From assembly GCA_913060465.1 (NCBI GenBank), contig CAJXTR010000005.1:1-38547 (forward strand): DNA of 38,547 nt, in the 5' to 3' direction. A model generated the notes under the pieces. That model was not told where the DNA came from. It saw nothing but the letters and a program-made list of their open reading frames with translations, and searched no databases. Of the stretch, positions 7,858 to 15,222 are shown piece by piece (position 1 is the stretch's first letter; the number at the start of each line of letters is the position of its first letter). The position numbers were made by a program, and so were the translations under genes. The DNA is from an uncultured Cryomorphaceae bacterium (GTDB lineage: Bacteria; Bacteroidota; Bacteroidia; Flavobacteriales; Schleiferiaceae).

Positions 7858-9013
7858 AGCGCTTGCAGTCCTGTTCTTGACCATCTTTTTGGATTTGATG
7901 GGGTTCGGATTAATCATTCCTATCCTTCCAACTTACGCTAAAACTTTGGGGGCGACAGATGCTATGGTAGGGCTTTTAGGAACCTCGTTCAGCATAATGC
8001 AATTCATTTTTGCAAGTTTTTGGGGTGGTCTAAGCGATAGGTTTGGACGTCGTCCTATAATGTTGATTAGTATAGCAATTATGGTTGTGGCGTACATCTT
8101 GTTTGCGAATGCAACGGTGTTGTGGCTCCTTTTTGCAACCCGTTTGCTCAAGGGATTCGGTGCTGCTAACCTCAGTGTCGCTCAAGCCTACATTAGTGAT
8201 GTCGTTCCTCAAAAGGATCGAACCAAAGCATTCGGTGTGATCGGTGCCGCCTTTGGATTGGGTTTCATCTTTGGCCCCTCGATCGGTGGTGTCATTAATG
8301 AATTCTATGGTGTTGCAGGTGTCGGATATTTCGCTGCCGGATTGGGTACCATAAACTTCATTTTAGCTTGGTTGTTCTTGAAGGAATCTCTGAAAGAAAA
8401 ATCGGACAGTATTGAGCTATTCCCCAACCCATTCAAAGACTTAGTCCGCTTTAAACACATTCCCGAGGTAAATGCGTTGTTCACCATCAACTTCGTTTAT
8501 GTACTGGGCTTTTCAATGATGCAGATCACAGCGACCCTGTTGTGGGCAGAGCATTTTGGTCTGAGTGAAATGCATATTGGATACACCTTTGCTTACGTAG
8601 GTTTACTGGCCGTGATAATACAGGGTGGACTTATTGGCAAGTTTAATACTTGGTTTGGTGAGCGTAACCTTTTGGTTATAGGTACATTATTGGTGGCTCT
8701 AGGTTTGTTCGGTATGCCGTTTGTACCGACCGATCATTTTAGTTTGGAGCTTGTTTGTATGACCTTTTTATCTCTTGGAAACGCCTTGCTCACACCAACA
8801 GTGAGCAGTTTGCTTAGCAGCTTCGCTCCAGACGGTATGCAGGGAAAGATCCTAGGAACGAATCAGAGCGTGGGCTCTTTGGCGAGGGTAGTGGGCCCTG
8901 CAGTCGGAGGCCTAGCCTATGGTTGGCATTTTTCCTACCCGTATTTATTGGCGGGAAGCATCTCATTAATCGTTAGTGTTCTCGCTATCCGATTACGCCG
9001 TAAGCACTTCTAA
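7847..9013 (+). CDS. MFS efflux transporter of the TetA-like (TCR) type
   Basis: A 388-residue inner-membrane protein with about 12 hydrophobic segments. The motif between TM2 and TM3 is GGLSDRFGRRP (residues 60-70), the conserved MFS motif A, and the first helix carries LDLMGFGLIIPILP, typical of the TetA/multidrug DHA1 group. The substrate cannot be told from sequence; drug or metabolite export by proton antiport is the family role. It overlaps rnz by 11 bases and is the last gene of the pyrR-pyrB-rnz run. Residues 180-200 form the expected central cytoplasmic loop. No truncation is visible. Confidence 0.88.
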   Translation: MRNKALAVLFLTIFLDLMGFGLIIPILPTYAKTLGATDAMVGLLGTSFSIMQFIFASFWGGLSDRFGRRPIMLISIAIMVVAYILFANATVLWLLFATRLLKGFGAANLSVAQAYISDVVPQKDRTKAFGVIGAAFGLGFIFGPSIGGVINEFYGVAGVGYFAAGLGTINFILAWLFLKESLKEKSDSIELFPNPFKDLVRFKHIPEVNALFTINFVYVLGFSMMQITATLLWAEHFGLSEMHIGYTFAYVGLLAVIIQGGLIGKFNTWFGERNLLVIGTLLVALGLFGMPFVPTDHFSLELVCMTFLSLGNALLTPTVSSLLSSFAPDGMQGKILGTNQSVGSLARVVGPAVGGLAYGWHFSYPYLLAGSISLIVSVLAIRLRRKHF

Positions 9014-9053
9014 TTTCAATCGAGGAATACAATTAGGTGCATTGAAAATATTT

Positions 9054-9075
9054 ATTAGATGTTTAAACATTTAAT
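9054..9075. promoter_or_regulatory. Operator-like palindrome upstream of the YceI gene
   Basis: The perfect 12-base palindrome ATGTTTAAACAT (9059-9070) is flanked by ATTA and TAAT after one mismatched position on each side, giving a 22-base near-perfect dyad. It lies just upstream of a -7-like box at 9088-9095 and covers the expected -33 position, which is where a repressor or activator would bind. No regulator is identified. Confidence 0.45.
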
Positions 9076-9087
9076 TCGATTCTGCGT

Positions 9088-9095
9088 TATCATTG
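9088..9095 (+). promoter_or_regulatory. Probable -7 element for the YceI gene
   Basis: TATCATTG differs from the consensus TANNTTTG at one position. It leaves a leader of about 25 bases before the ATG at 9125. No good -33 TTG is found at the right distance; the dyad at 9054-9075 occupies that place. Confidence 0.4.
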
Positions 9096-9124
9096 CACAA
9101 GTACCAAATAACTACTAAAACAAA

Positions 9125-9790
9125 ATGAAAAAACTAGCACTATTGGCCGCAATCGGTCTAATCGTTGCAAGCTGTGGATCTGGCGATCGCGCTGCTGAGG
9201 CAACAACAGGAGATGCACAAGATGTAGAAAACGCTGCTGCTGCAACAAGCGTAGCATTGGATTCAGGATCTACTGTTCTATGGAGAGGATTCAAAACTTA
9301 CGTTCAATCAGAGCACTTCGGTAGCATTGGCGTACAAGAAGGAAACTTCCTTGTAGAAGGAGGAAAGCTTGTAGGCGGAACAATCACTATTGATATGAAC
9401 TCCATTCACAACGAGGATATCGAGGACGAAGGAAAGCGTGGATACCTCGAAGGTCATTTGAAGTCTCAAGATTTCTTCTTCGTAGATAGCTTCCCAACAG
9501 CTGTTTTCGAAATCGTTTCAGTTGTAGATCCTACGGAAGAGTTTAAGTACAGCGTTGTAACGGGTAACCTAACTATGCGCGGTGTAACCAATAGCATTGA
9601 ATTCCCAGCAGAAATTTCTGTAGGCGATGAAGGTGTTAAATTCAGCGCACCAACCTTTAGCATTGACCGCACTAAATGGGGCGTTAAGTTCCATGATAGT
9701 GAAGATGCTACAATCGCTGAGTCTTTGAAAGAAGATTTGATCGATCACAGCATCGAACTAACCATTAAAGTAAAAGCGACCAACGCTTAA
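9125..9790 (+). CDS. YceI-family lipoprotein
   Basis: A 221-residue protein with a lipoprotein signal (Cys17 after LIVAS). An Ala/Thr-rich linker is followed by the YceI lipocalin-like domain from about residue 42 to the end. Its marks are STVLWRG, GGTITIDMNSI, DSFPTAVFEI, GNLTMRGVTNSIEFP and FSIDRTKWGV. YceI proteins form an eight-stranded barrel that binds long-chain polyisoprenoid or fatty amide ligands in the periplasm; the physiological role is uncertain. The gene is monocistronic: a 111-base upstream region holds a promoter-like box and a dyad, and a terminator follows directly. Codons such as GAA, GTA and AAC are frequent, compatible with good expression, but this was not quantified. 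Confidence 0.92.
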   Translation: MKKLALLAAIGLIVASCGSGDRAAEATTGDAQDVENAAAATSVALDSGSTVLWRGFKTYVQSEHFGSIGVQEGNFLVEGGKLVGGTITIDMNSIHNEDIEDEGKRGYLEGHLKSQDFFFVDSFPTAVFEIVSVVDPTEEFKYSVVTGNLTMRGVTNSIEFPAEISVGDEGVKFSAPTFSIDRTKWGVKFHDSEDATIAESLKEDLIDHSIELTIKVKATNA

Positions 9791-9814
9791 TCTGAAGGTT
9801 AGATTAATAACAAT

Positions 9815-9848
9815 AAAGGCCTCCATCCTTCTCAGGGTGGGGGCTTTT
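9815..9848. terminator. Intrinsic terminator after the YceI gene
   Basis: Arms at 9815-9828 and 9835-9848 pair over 14 positions (three G-T pairs) with a 6-base loop, followed by a T-run at 9845-9849. The A-run on the other side is short. The T-run reaches into the stop codon of the convergent TIGR01777 gene. Confidence 0.85.
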
Positions 9849-10753
9849 TATTTGCTATAAATGTCGTTGAGTGCGTCAGTTAATTTTTGGAAGGTGTAAG
9901 TAAAGCCTGCTGCCGTAATCTTAGCGTTACTCACTTTCTGACTCATTAAGGCTAGCGTGGCCATTTCTCCTAGCACAAGTTTAAGTACGAATCCAGGTAC
10001 TGCAGGAAGCCACATCGGCCGTTTGAGTACTTGTGTCAAGGTTTTTGTCAGGGCTTTGTTACTGAGCGGTTCGGGACCAACGGCATTGTAGGGGCCAGAT
10101 GGAATTTCCTGGGTCGCGGCGAATACAAACATCCTTGCTAGATCTTTTACATGAATCCAACTGGTCCATTGCTTGCCAGTGCCTAATGGTGAGGCAAGTC
10201 CAAGTTTAGCTAAGGGTTCTAATTGACCCAAAACTCCTGCGCCTCCGTCGAGAACAATACCTATTCTCAACTGAATACTGCGGCGTTGTTCTGTTTCAAA
10301 TTTTTGGGTATACATCTCCCAAGTTCGAGTAACGGAAGCTAAATAATCATCCGCCGCTGGATCGCTTTCGACCATACTCCGCTCAAGATCGCTTCCATAT
10401 ATGCCGATGGCCGATGCACTGACCACAGCTCTTGGTCCAACGCTTATTTTTTCCAAAGCATCGAGCAGCAATTGTGTGCTTTGAACGCGTGAATCTGTAA
10501 TCTCTTGCTTGTACTTAGTAGTCCATCGCTTACTTACGGTTGCTCCGGCTAGGTGAATGAGGTAATCGGCACCGTCTAATGATGGAAGGTCTATGAGACC
10601 TTTTGACGGGTTCCAATAAAAGCATTGAACACCTTCCCATTCAAAGTTTTTCCGAGTTGTCAGTATGCGTACTTCATGATGCTGATCAAGCAATTCATTC
10701 ACAATAGCTTTGCCGACAGATCCTGTTGCACCGGTAAGAGTAAAAATGGCCAT
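9848..10753 (-). CDS. TIGR01777-type SDR family (epimerase-like) protein
   Basis: A 301-residue protein when started at the ATG at 10753. That start puts the dinucleotide-binding strand MAIFTLTGATGSVG at the N terminus, as in relatives; an upstream in-frame start at 10774 adds 7 residues. The NAD(P)-binding motif is GATGSVG, followed by LIHLAGA, the family-specific WNP-type segment, SASAIGIYG, and a C-terminal domain with PLSNKALTKTL and RPMWLPAVPGFVLKLVLGEM, the DUF1731-like end. The family is related to cell-division inhibitor SulA-like/YfcH proteins and SDR39U1; the substrate is unknown. Its stop abuts the YceI terminator and the next gene is divergent, so it is monocistronic. Confidence 0.88.
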   Translation of the reverse strand: MAIFTLTGATGSVGKAIVNELLDQHHEVRILTTRKNFEWEGVQCFYWNPSKGLIDLPSLDGADYLIHLAGATVSKRWTTKYKQEITDSRVQSTQLLLDALEKISVGPRAVVSASAIGIYGSDLERSMVESDPAADDYLASVTRTWEMYTQKFETEQRRSIQLRIGIVLDGGAGVLGQLEPLAKLGLASPLGTGKQWTSWIHVKDLARMFVFAATQEIPSGPYNAVGPEPLSNKALTKTLTQVLKRPMWLPAVPGFVLKLVLGEMATLALMSQKVSNAKITAAGFTYTFQKLTDALNDIYSK

Positions 10754-10825
10754 GGGTAAAATTTGTGTTGTCAAGCTAACAATCCTAATGCACTTTTGTT
10801 ACTGATTTGGAGTAAAAATCAACGT

Positions 10826-11392
10826 ATGCACACCATAGAGCCTTATTTCAATTGGCGCCAACTGTACCAGGCCTCAGAAGATCCTAGAAGCCCCTTCTTT
10901 GGGTACTTCAATAGCGAGGTGTATTATACGGATACCATCTATGATCATGTGATCCATCCGCAATGGGATAGTATTGGTTGTGAGACGCTTTTTCTCAAGG
11001 TGTTGTACGTCGATTACTTACAAGGTTATTGTGTTATTGAGTTCTTGGGTGAGTGGAACGATGCCGTACACAATGATATCATGCGAATCAAAAGGGACCT
11101 CGTCGATGAAATGATTCCTGAGGGCATTGATAAATACATCTTGATTGGCGAAAATATCTTGAACTTTCATGCGGATATTCAAGATTACTACGACGAATGG
11201 TTGGAGGAAGTCCCGGACGGTTGGATGGCGATGATCAATCTTCGTCCTCACGTTGTAGACGAGCTATCGAACTATGGCTTGGATGCTTATTTCTTGCTGG
11301 GAGGTAAATTGGACGATTTATCCTGGCGTACTGCACATCCAAGAAAGCTATTTGAAAAGGTTGAGGCAGTTGTCCAACGCCGATTAGGCTAG
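10826..11392 (+). CDS. Conserved-looking cytosolic protein of unknown function
   Basis: A 188-residue protein from the ATG at 10826; the open frame extends back to 10763 but those residues overlap the divergent promoter region and look non-coding. No signal peptide or membrane segment is present. The sequence is rich in Tyr, Asp and Trp (YFNWRQLY, FFGYFNSEVYYTD, YYDEWLEEVPDGWMAM) and ends with a helical WRTAHPRKLFEKVEAVVQRRLG. I do not recognise a family. It is divergent from the TIGR01777 gene and its 3' end overlaps the Nudix gene on the other strand by 9 bases. It is probably real because it is long, has acidic protein-like composition and lacks an alternative gene. Confidence 0.75.
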   Translation: MHTIEPYFNWRQLYQASEDPRSPFFGYFNSEVYYTDTIYDHVIHPQWDSIGCETLFLKVLYVDYLQGYCVIEFLGEWNDAVHNDIMRIKRDLVDEMIPEGIDKYILIGENILNFHADIQDYYDEWLEEVPDGWMAMINLRPHVVDELSNYGLDAYFLLGGKLDDLSWRTAHPRKLFEKVEAVVQRRLG

Positions 11393-11821
11393 CTCCTCCA
11401 AAAATGCCAAAAAGGCATCTCGATCATTATCAAGTGTGAACCAAGCCGCACTTTCTTTTTTTGGAGCCAACCAATACATTCCCAATAGATTTTCATCGGT
11501 TCGCAGGGCCCAATCATGGCCGTCCACCTTATTAGACGCCATGAAATAATTCAAAATGAGTTGTTCGTTGGGGCGAAACTTTGAAGTAAACGCATGGGCA
11601 GGGGTGTACACATGTTTCCATGCCGTGATTTTCGAAAAGTGGGTGAACTCTTCTTCAATCTCCCTATTCAAGCATTCGTGCATGCCTTCTCCAAGCTCTT
11701 GGCCGCCCCCAGGTAGTTTGTTTAGGTTCATGCCACTCCAGCGTTCGCGCAATACTAAAACTTCACCCAATTCATTTTGGATGAAGGCATAGCAACGAGG
11801 TGTGAATTTATCTGGGCTCAT
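11384..11821 (-). CDS. Nudix hydrolase
   Basis: A 145-residue protein from the ATG at 11821, preferred over 11830 because it makes a standard ATGA overlap with the mnmD stop. The Nudix box is at about residues 39-59 (GGQELGEGMHECLNREIEEE), matching G-x5-E-x7-REUxEE, though the usual Gly after the last glutamates is replaced (EEFTHF). Nudix enzymes cleave nucleoside diphosphates linked to another group, with Mg2+ bound by the Glu cluster. The substrate is unknown. It is the last gene of the DUF4920-heme lipoprotein-mnmD run and is convergent with the unknown gene at 10826. Confidence 0.9.
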   Translation of the reverse strand: MSPDKFTPRCYAFIQNELGEVLVLRERWSGMNLNKLPGGGQELGEGMHECLNREIEEEFTHFSKITAWKHVYTPAHAFTSKFRPNEQLILNYFMASNKVDGHDWALRTDENLLGMYWLAPKKESAAWFTLDNDRDAFLAFLEELA

Positions 11822-12474
11822 CGTTTCCATGCACGCGTCATTTCTCGTTTTCTTGGTGGACCTGGAAGTGCTTCGATTTCAAATCCAGCCGCCTTCATGG
11901 CACGCTTAACACTGCCTTTCGCACAATAGGTTGTCAGTGCACCACCGGGTTTAAGAATGCCATACATATTCGCAAAAACTTCCTCGCTCCAAAGCTCTGG
12001 CTGGGCGGAAGGGGCAAAGGCATCGAAGTAAATGAGATCATAGGTATTTTCCGCACCTTGAAAAGCTCGAAGGTCCTCCACTAGAAGCGTAAAGTTGAAG
12101 CCTGGGTGAATTTCCGTTGTTTGACCTGGAGCCGCACTCAAATAGGGCACCTCTTTAGACATACCTGCAGCAGCTAGTCGTTCAATCTCCTCGGCTTTCA
12201 ATGGGAACTTTTCGAGCGCATCATACCGAGCTGTAATGCCATTTTCCGCACAGTAATCCGCGGTAAGTCTTGCGTTCAGTGCAGTACCTAGGCCCACTTC
12301 TAGAATCGCTATGGGGTTGCGATTTAATGCTTTTAGGCCGGCATCTATAAAGACGTGATTGCTTTCAGTTAAAGCACCATGAATGCTATGGTAATGCTCG
12401 TCTAGGCCGGGGACCCAAATGGTCGTGCTGCCGTCTGCGCTGGTGGTGATATGGCGTTCGCCGGCAGTGGCCAT
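11818..12474 (-). CDS. mnmD: MnmD-type tRNA (mnm5s2U34) methyltransferase
   Basis: A 218-residue stand-alone counterpart of the methyltransferase domain of MnmC. It methylates the 5-aminomethyl group of the wobble uridine in certain tRNAs, using SAM. The SAM-binding motif is LEVGLGTALN (residues 58-67). The acidic catalytic region is FDAFAPSAQPELW (150-162), and the C terminus has the conserved GPPRKREMTRA (205-215). There is no FAD oxidase domain, as in other MnmD proteins. It shares one base with the upstream heme lipoprotein gene and overlaps the Nudix gene by 4 bases. Confidence 0.9.
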   Translation of the reverse strand: MATAGERHITTSADGSTTIWVPGLDEHYHSIHGALTESNHVFIDAGLKALNRNPIAILEVGLGTALNARLTADYCAENGITARYDALEKFPLKAEEIERLAAAGMSKEVPYLSAAPGQTTEIHPGFNFTLLVEDLRAFQGAENTYDLIYFDAFAPSAQPELWSEEVFANMYGILKPGGALTTYCAKGSVKRAMKAAGFEIEALPGPPRKREMTRAWKR

Positions 12475-12908
12475 TATTTTATGTAAAGCTTCTCGATGCG
12501 GGAGATAGGGCCATCACAAAATTGCGTATGGCAGGCCACACAGGCATCCACCATATTGTTGTGCGCCTTAATCTGTGTACTCACATCTTCCGCTGATTGA
12601 ATCTGGTTGTAGATGCCTATGAAACTCTTAGCGTAGGGTTCAAAGCCTTCTCCTTTCATATGTGGTTTCGTAGGATGTGCGGTGAGCATATCGAACAATG
12701 TTTCTGAAAGGGTGGGGTCCAATTCTCCGTTCTCTAATTTCGCCTTGCGGTTCAGCGCTTCAGAATTCATGTCGCGCATGATCAAGGCAAGTTCACTAGG
12801 CTGGTCCAATTCTGGTGTCCAACCTTGTTTCTTCTTAGGTGCTGCAGGTTCTTGCTGACATGAAAATATCAGAAGTGCAAGTATTCCAAGTACGGCGAAT
12901 TTTTTCAT
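12474..12908 (-). CDS. Lipoprotein with a single C-terminal CXXCH heme-binding motif
   Basis: A 144-residue lipoprotein (signal with Cys17). The mature protein is mostly helical (ELALIMRDMNSEAL, GIYNQIQSAEDVSTQIKAHNN) and has one c-type heme motif, CVACH, at residues 123-127, only 17 residues from the end. Helical body plus C-terminal CXXCH resembles the four-helix cytochrome c' architecture (CXXCH in the last helix), but similarity outside the motif is not obvious. It sits between a DUF4920 lipoprotein (6 bases upstream) and mnmD (one-base overlap). It would be a substrate of the Ccm machinery encoded at 16436-20729. Heme attachment is inferred from the motif. A second Cys follows at TQFCDG. 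Confidence 0.82.
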   Translation of the reverse strand: MKKFAVLGILALLIFSCQQEPAAPKKKQGWTPELDQPSELALIMRDMNSEALNRKAKLENGELDPTLSETLFDMLTAHPTKPHMKGEGFEPYAKSFIGIYNQIQSAEDVSTQIKAHNNMVDACVACHTQFCDGPISRIEKLYIK

Positions 12909-12914
12909 GTGTAA

Positions 12915-13424
12915 TTACTCTGCTGCAGGAACGATGATTTTGACACCTTTCGCTTTAAACATATAATCTACCTCAGGCTCAGTAATCGCATCAATCTCTT
13001 CTTGACTTGCGCCACGGTCTTCGGCATAGTGCTTTAGTTGTGCCACAGTAGTAGTGTCCCAGTAAATGTAGCCGTGCATCACCATATCCTGCCCTTGGCT
13101 GTTTGTAGGGAGTAGGAATTCGTAGTCGTAGTCTACAAAAAGATTGTTCGTAGAATCAATAGCCGTTGACATCCAGCAACCTTTAGTAGTACATACCTGC
13201 GTAATGGGCCCGGCTACCGTTGCCCAAGCAGTATCCTCACCAGATCCCGCGAAATTTTCAACCAATTCCCATGCTGTGAATGCATTGTCAGTGCTGAAAG
13301 TGCTGTCTCCAAAGTTTATGTATTCGACTGCAAGTTCCTCTCCAGAAGAGGGGGTGTCATTTTTAGCACTTTGGCATGAAAATAATGCGATGGCGGAAAA
13401 GGTGGCAATGATGATGCGTTTCAT
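12915..13424 (-). CDS. DUF4920 domain lipoprotein
   Basis: A 169-residue lipoprotein from the ATG at 13424 (Cys17 after IALFS); the ATG two codons upstream is possible. Family marks are the GDSTFSTDNAFTAWELVEN region, VAGPITQVCTTKGCWM (Cys78 and Cys83) and MVMHGYIYWDTT with Met114, Met116 and His117. The Cys/Met/His arrangement suggests metal or heme-related binding, but the family has no established function. It heads the run with the CXXCH lipoprotein, mnmD and the Nudix hydrolase, and has its own promoter-like box at 13494-13501 facing away from ilvE. Confidence 0.85.
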   Translation of the reverse strand: MKRIIIATFSAIALFSCQSAKNDTPSSGEELAVEYINFGDSTFSTDNAFTAWELVENFAGSGEDTAWATVAGPITQVCTTKGCWMSTAIDSTNNLFVDYDYEFLLPTNSQGQDMVMHGYIYWDTTTVAQLKHYAEDRGASQEEIDAITEPEVDYMFKAKGVKIIVPAAE

Positions 13425-13493
13425 GTACATGAATCTTAGGTTAAATAACTTAAATATGCCGATGTGGTATTATCCAGACCTCATTAGCAAGCA

Positions 13494-13501
13494 CAAATTT
13501 A
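13494..13501 (-). promoter_or_regulatory. -7 element for the DUF4920 run
   Basis: On the minus strand TAAATTTG (13501 down to 13494) matches TANNTTTG exactly. It leaves a leader of about 65 bases before the ATG at 13424. A TTG at 13519-13517 is only 15 bases away, shorter than usual, so the -33 element is uncertain. Confidence 0.45.
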
Positions 13502-13502
13502 G

Positions 13503-13510
13503 TACATTTG
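13503..13510 (+). promoter_or_regulatory. -7 element for ilvE
   Basis: TACATTTG matches TANNTTTG exactly and ends 21 bases before the ilvE ATG. No TTG is found at the expected -33 spacing. The box lies inside the small dyad GTACATTTGTAC (13502-13513) and touches the divergent -7 box at 13494-13501. Confidence 0.5.
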
Positions 13511-13531
13511 TACACCCAAAAACAGAAGCGC

Positions 13532-14593
13532 ATGAAAATAGAATTGACCACCAAAAGCCGCCTAGGAGACATTGATTTTTCAAACCTTCCTTTCGGAAAG
13601 CATTTGTCGGATCACATGTTGGTATGTCACTTCAAAAATGGGCAATGGCAAGAGCCAGAGATTCGCCCATATGGTCAACTAGAATTTTCTTACGGTTTAC
13701 ACGCCCTACATTATGGTCAGGCAGCTTTTGAAGGAATGAAGGCCTACCGCAAAGCTGATGGCTCCATTAGTATGTTCCGACCACTTGATAACTTCGCTCG
13801 TTTGAATAAAAGTGCGGAGCGTTTGATGATGCCTCAAATTCCTGAGGAAATTTTCATGAACGGTCTAAAAAAGTTATTGGAAATTGACGAAAAGTGGGTT
13901 CCAAGTGAGGATGATCATAGTTTATACATTCGTCCATTCATGTTCGCCTCTTCTGAATTCATCGCGGCACGCCAAAGTGATGATTACACGTTTTGTATTC
14001 TAACTTCTCCTGTCGGGCCATATTACAGCGGCACGGTAAAAGTTAAGATTGAACAAGAATATACGCGTGCTACAGGAGGTGGTATTGGATACACTAAGGC
14101 AGCTGGTAATTACGGTGGTGCATTCTATCCTACAGCGCAGGCCATTAAGGAAGGGTATAATCAGGTAATTTGGACAGACCATAGAGACCATAAGTTCATT
14201 GAAGAGAGTGGTACTATGAACTTGATGCTATTGGTTGGTGATACCTTCTTAACGCCGCCATTAACAGATCGCATTTTAGCGGGTGTTACTCGCCGTTCTA
14301 TTATTGCTTTGATCAAAGAACGCGGATGGAACATCGAAGAGCGTCCTATCAGTGTTGAAGAGATTGTAGAGGCTGCTCGTACAGGAAATTTAAAAGAAGC
14401 CTTTGGAATGGGAACGGCTGCCGTAGTTAGCCAGATTGATACCATAGGTCATCAAGGAACGAACTATACTATCCCTGCACCGAAAGACGGTCGTGCGATG
14501 GAAATTAAGAAGATGTTGAATGATATCCGTCTAGGATTAGTTGAGGATACTCACCACTGGATGATGGATGTTGAGATTGCGCAACCAGCGTAA
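13532..14593 (+). CDS. ilvE: Branched-chain amino acid aminotransferase
   Basis: A 353-residue fold-type IV PLP enzyme that interconverts Leu, Ile and Val with their 2-oxo acids. I start at ATG 13532; the frame opens earlier only with a TTG. The catalytic Lys is in GYTKAAGNYGG (Lys189), and other family marks are YGLHALHYGQAAFEGMKAYR (54-73), LYIRPF and EESGTMNLM near 232. Length matches the long (BCAT2-like) bacterial type. It is monocistronic, with a Bacteroidota -7 box in front and a strong terminator behind. Confidence 0.95.
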   Translation: MKIELTTKSRLGDIDFSNLPFGKHLSDHMLVCHFKNGQWQEPEIRPYGQLEFSYGLHALHYGQAAFEGMKAYRKADGSISMFRPLDNFARLNKSAERLMMPQIPEEIFMNGLKKLLEIDEKWVPSEDDHSLYIRPFMFASSEFIAARQSDDYTFCILTSPVGPYYSGTVKVKIEQEYTRATGGGIGYTKAAGNYGGAFYPTAQAIKEGYNQVIWTDHRDHKFIEESGTMNLMLLVGDTFLTPPLTDRILAGVTRRSIIALIKERGWNIEERPISVEEIVEAARTGNLKEAFGMGTAAVVSQIDTIGHQGTNYTIPAPKDGRAMEIKKMLNDIRLGLVEDTHHWMMDVEIAQPA

Positions 14594-14612
14594 ATCTTCG
14601 AAAATAGAATGG

Positions 14613-14639
14613 AAAAGGCCGCTGAAAGCGGCCTTTTTT
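14613..14639. terminator. Bidirectional terminator between ilvE and maf
   Basis: An 11-base perfect stem (arms 14613-14623 and 14627-14637, core GGCCGCT) with a GAA loop is preceded by four A and followed by six T. It overlaps the stop codon of the convergent maf gene. Confidence 0.92.
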
Positions 14640-15222
14640 ATTTGAAATAAGGAGTAAGGAAGGAAACGAGGGCGGCCGTATCTAGACCGACCACGCTGTT
14701 GTAATTACCTTTTATTTCGCTGATAAATCCCCGCCCAATCCATTCTTGAATGCCGTAAGCACCAGCCTTGTCAAAAGGGCTGTAGGTTTTAATGTAATGG
14801 TCAATCGCCCATTCAGGAATGTCATTGAAACTCACCTCGACAACGCTTGAGGAACTTTGTATAGTAGATGCTGCAGAGGGATCAATAATGGAAAGTCCGC
14901 TGACCACCACATGGGTCTTGCCGCTTAATGATTGAATCATTTCAAAGGCTTCTTCATAGTTTGCTGCCTTGCCGTAGCGTCGATTGTCAAGCCAAACTTC
15001 TGTATCACTGGTAATGCCGATCTCATCCGGGCCGAGCAAGGGCAATAAGGCAGATGCTTTAAGTTCAGAAACAAAGATGGCTGTTTCACTTGCGCTAAGT
15101 TCGCTCGGAGCGGTTTCATCAACGTCCAAAGGAAGCGTCTTAAAGTCCAATTCCAGGTCTTTAAGAAACTGTGCACGCCGAGGGCTTTGTGAGCCTAATA
15201 CCAGTGTTTTTGTGAGCTTCAT
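14638..15222 (-). CDS. maf: Maf-family nucleoside triphosphate pyrophosphatase
   Basis: A 194-residue Maf/YhdE-like protein. It hydrolyses non-canonical or pyrimidine nucleoside triphosphates (dTTP/UTP type) to monophosphates in the cytoplasm. Seen motifs are LGSQSPRR at residues 9-16 (phosphate binding), the acidic DVDET, SDTEVW in place of the usual ADTxV, GKAANYEEAF, and SPFDKAGAYGIQ near the C terminus, typical of the YhdE subgroup. The start shares one base with the stop of the KdsC-like gene. Its stop lies inside the ilvE/maf terminator. Confidence 0.92.
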   Translation of the reverse strand: MKLTKTLVLGSQSPRRAQFLKDLELDFKTLPLDVDETAPSELSASETAIFVSELKASALLPLLGPDEIGITSDTEVWLDNRRYGKAANYEEAFEMIQSLSGKTHVVVSGLSIIDPSAASTIQSSSSVVEVSFNDIPEWAIDHYIKTYSPFDKAGAYGIQEWIGRGFISEIKGNYNSVVGLDTAALVSFLTPYFK

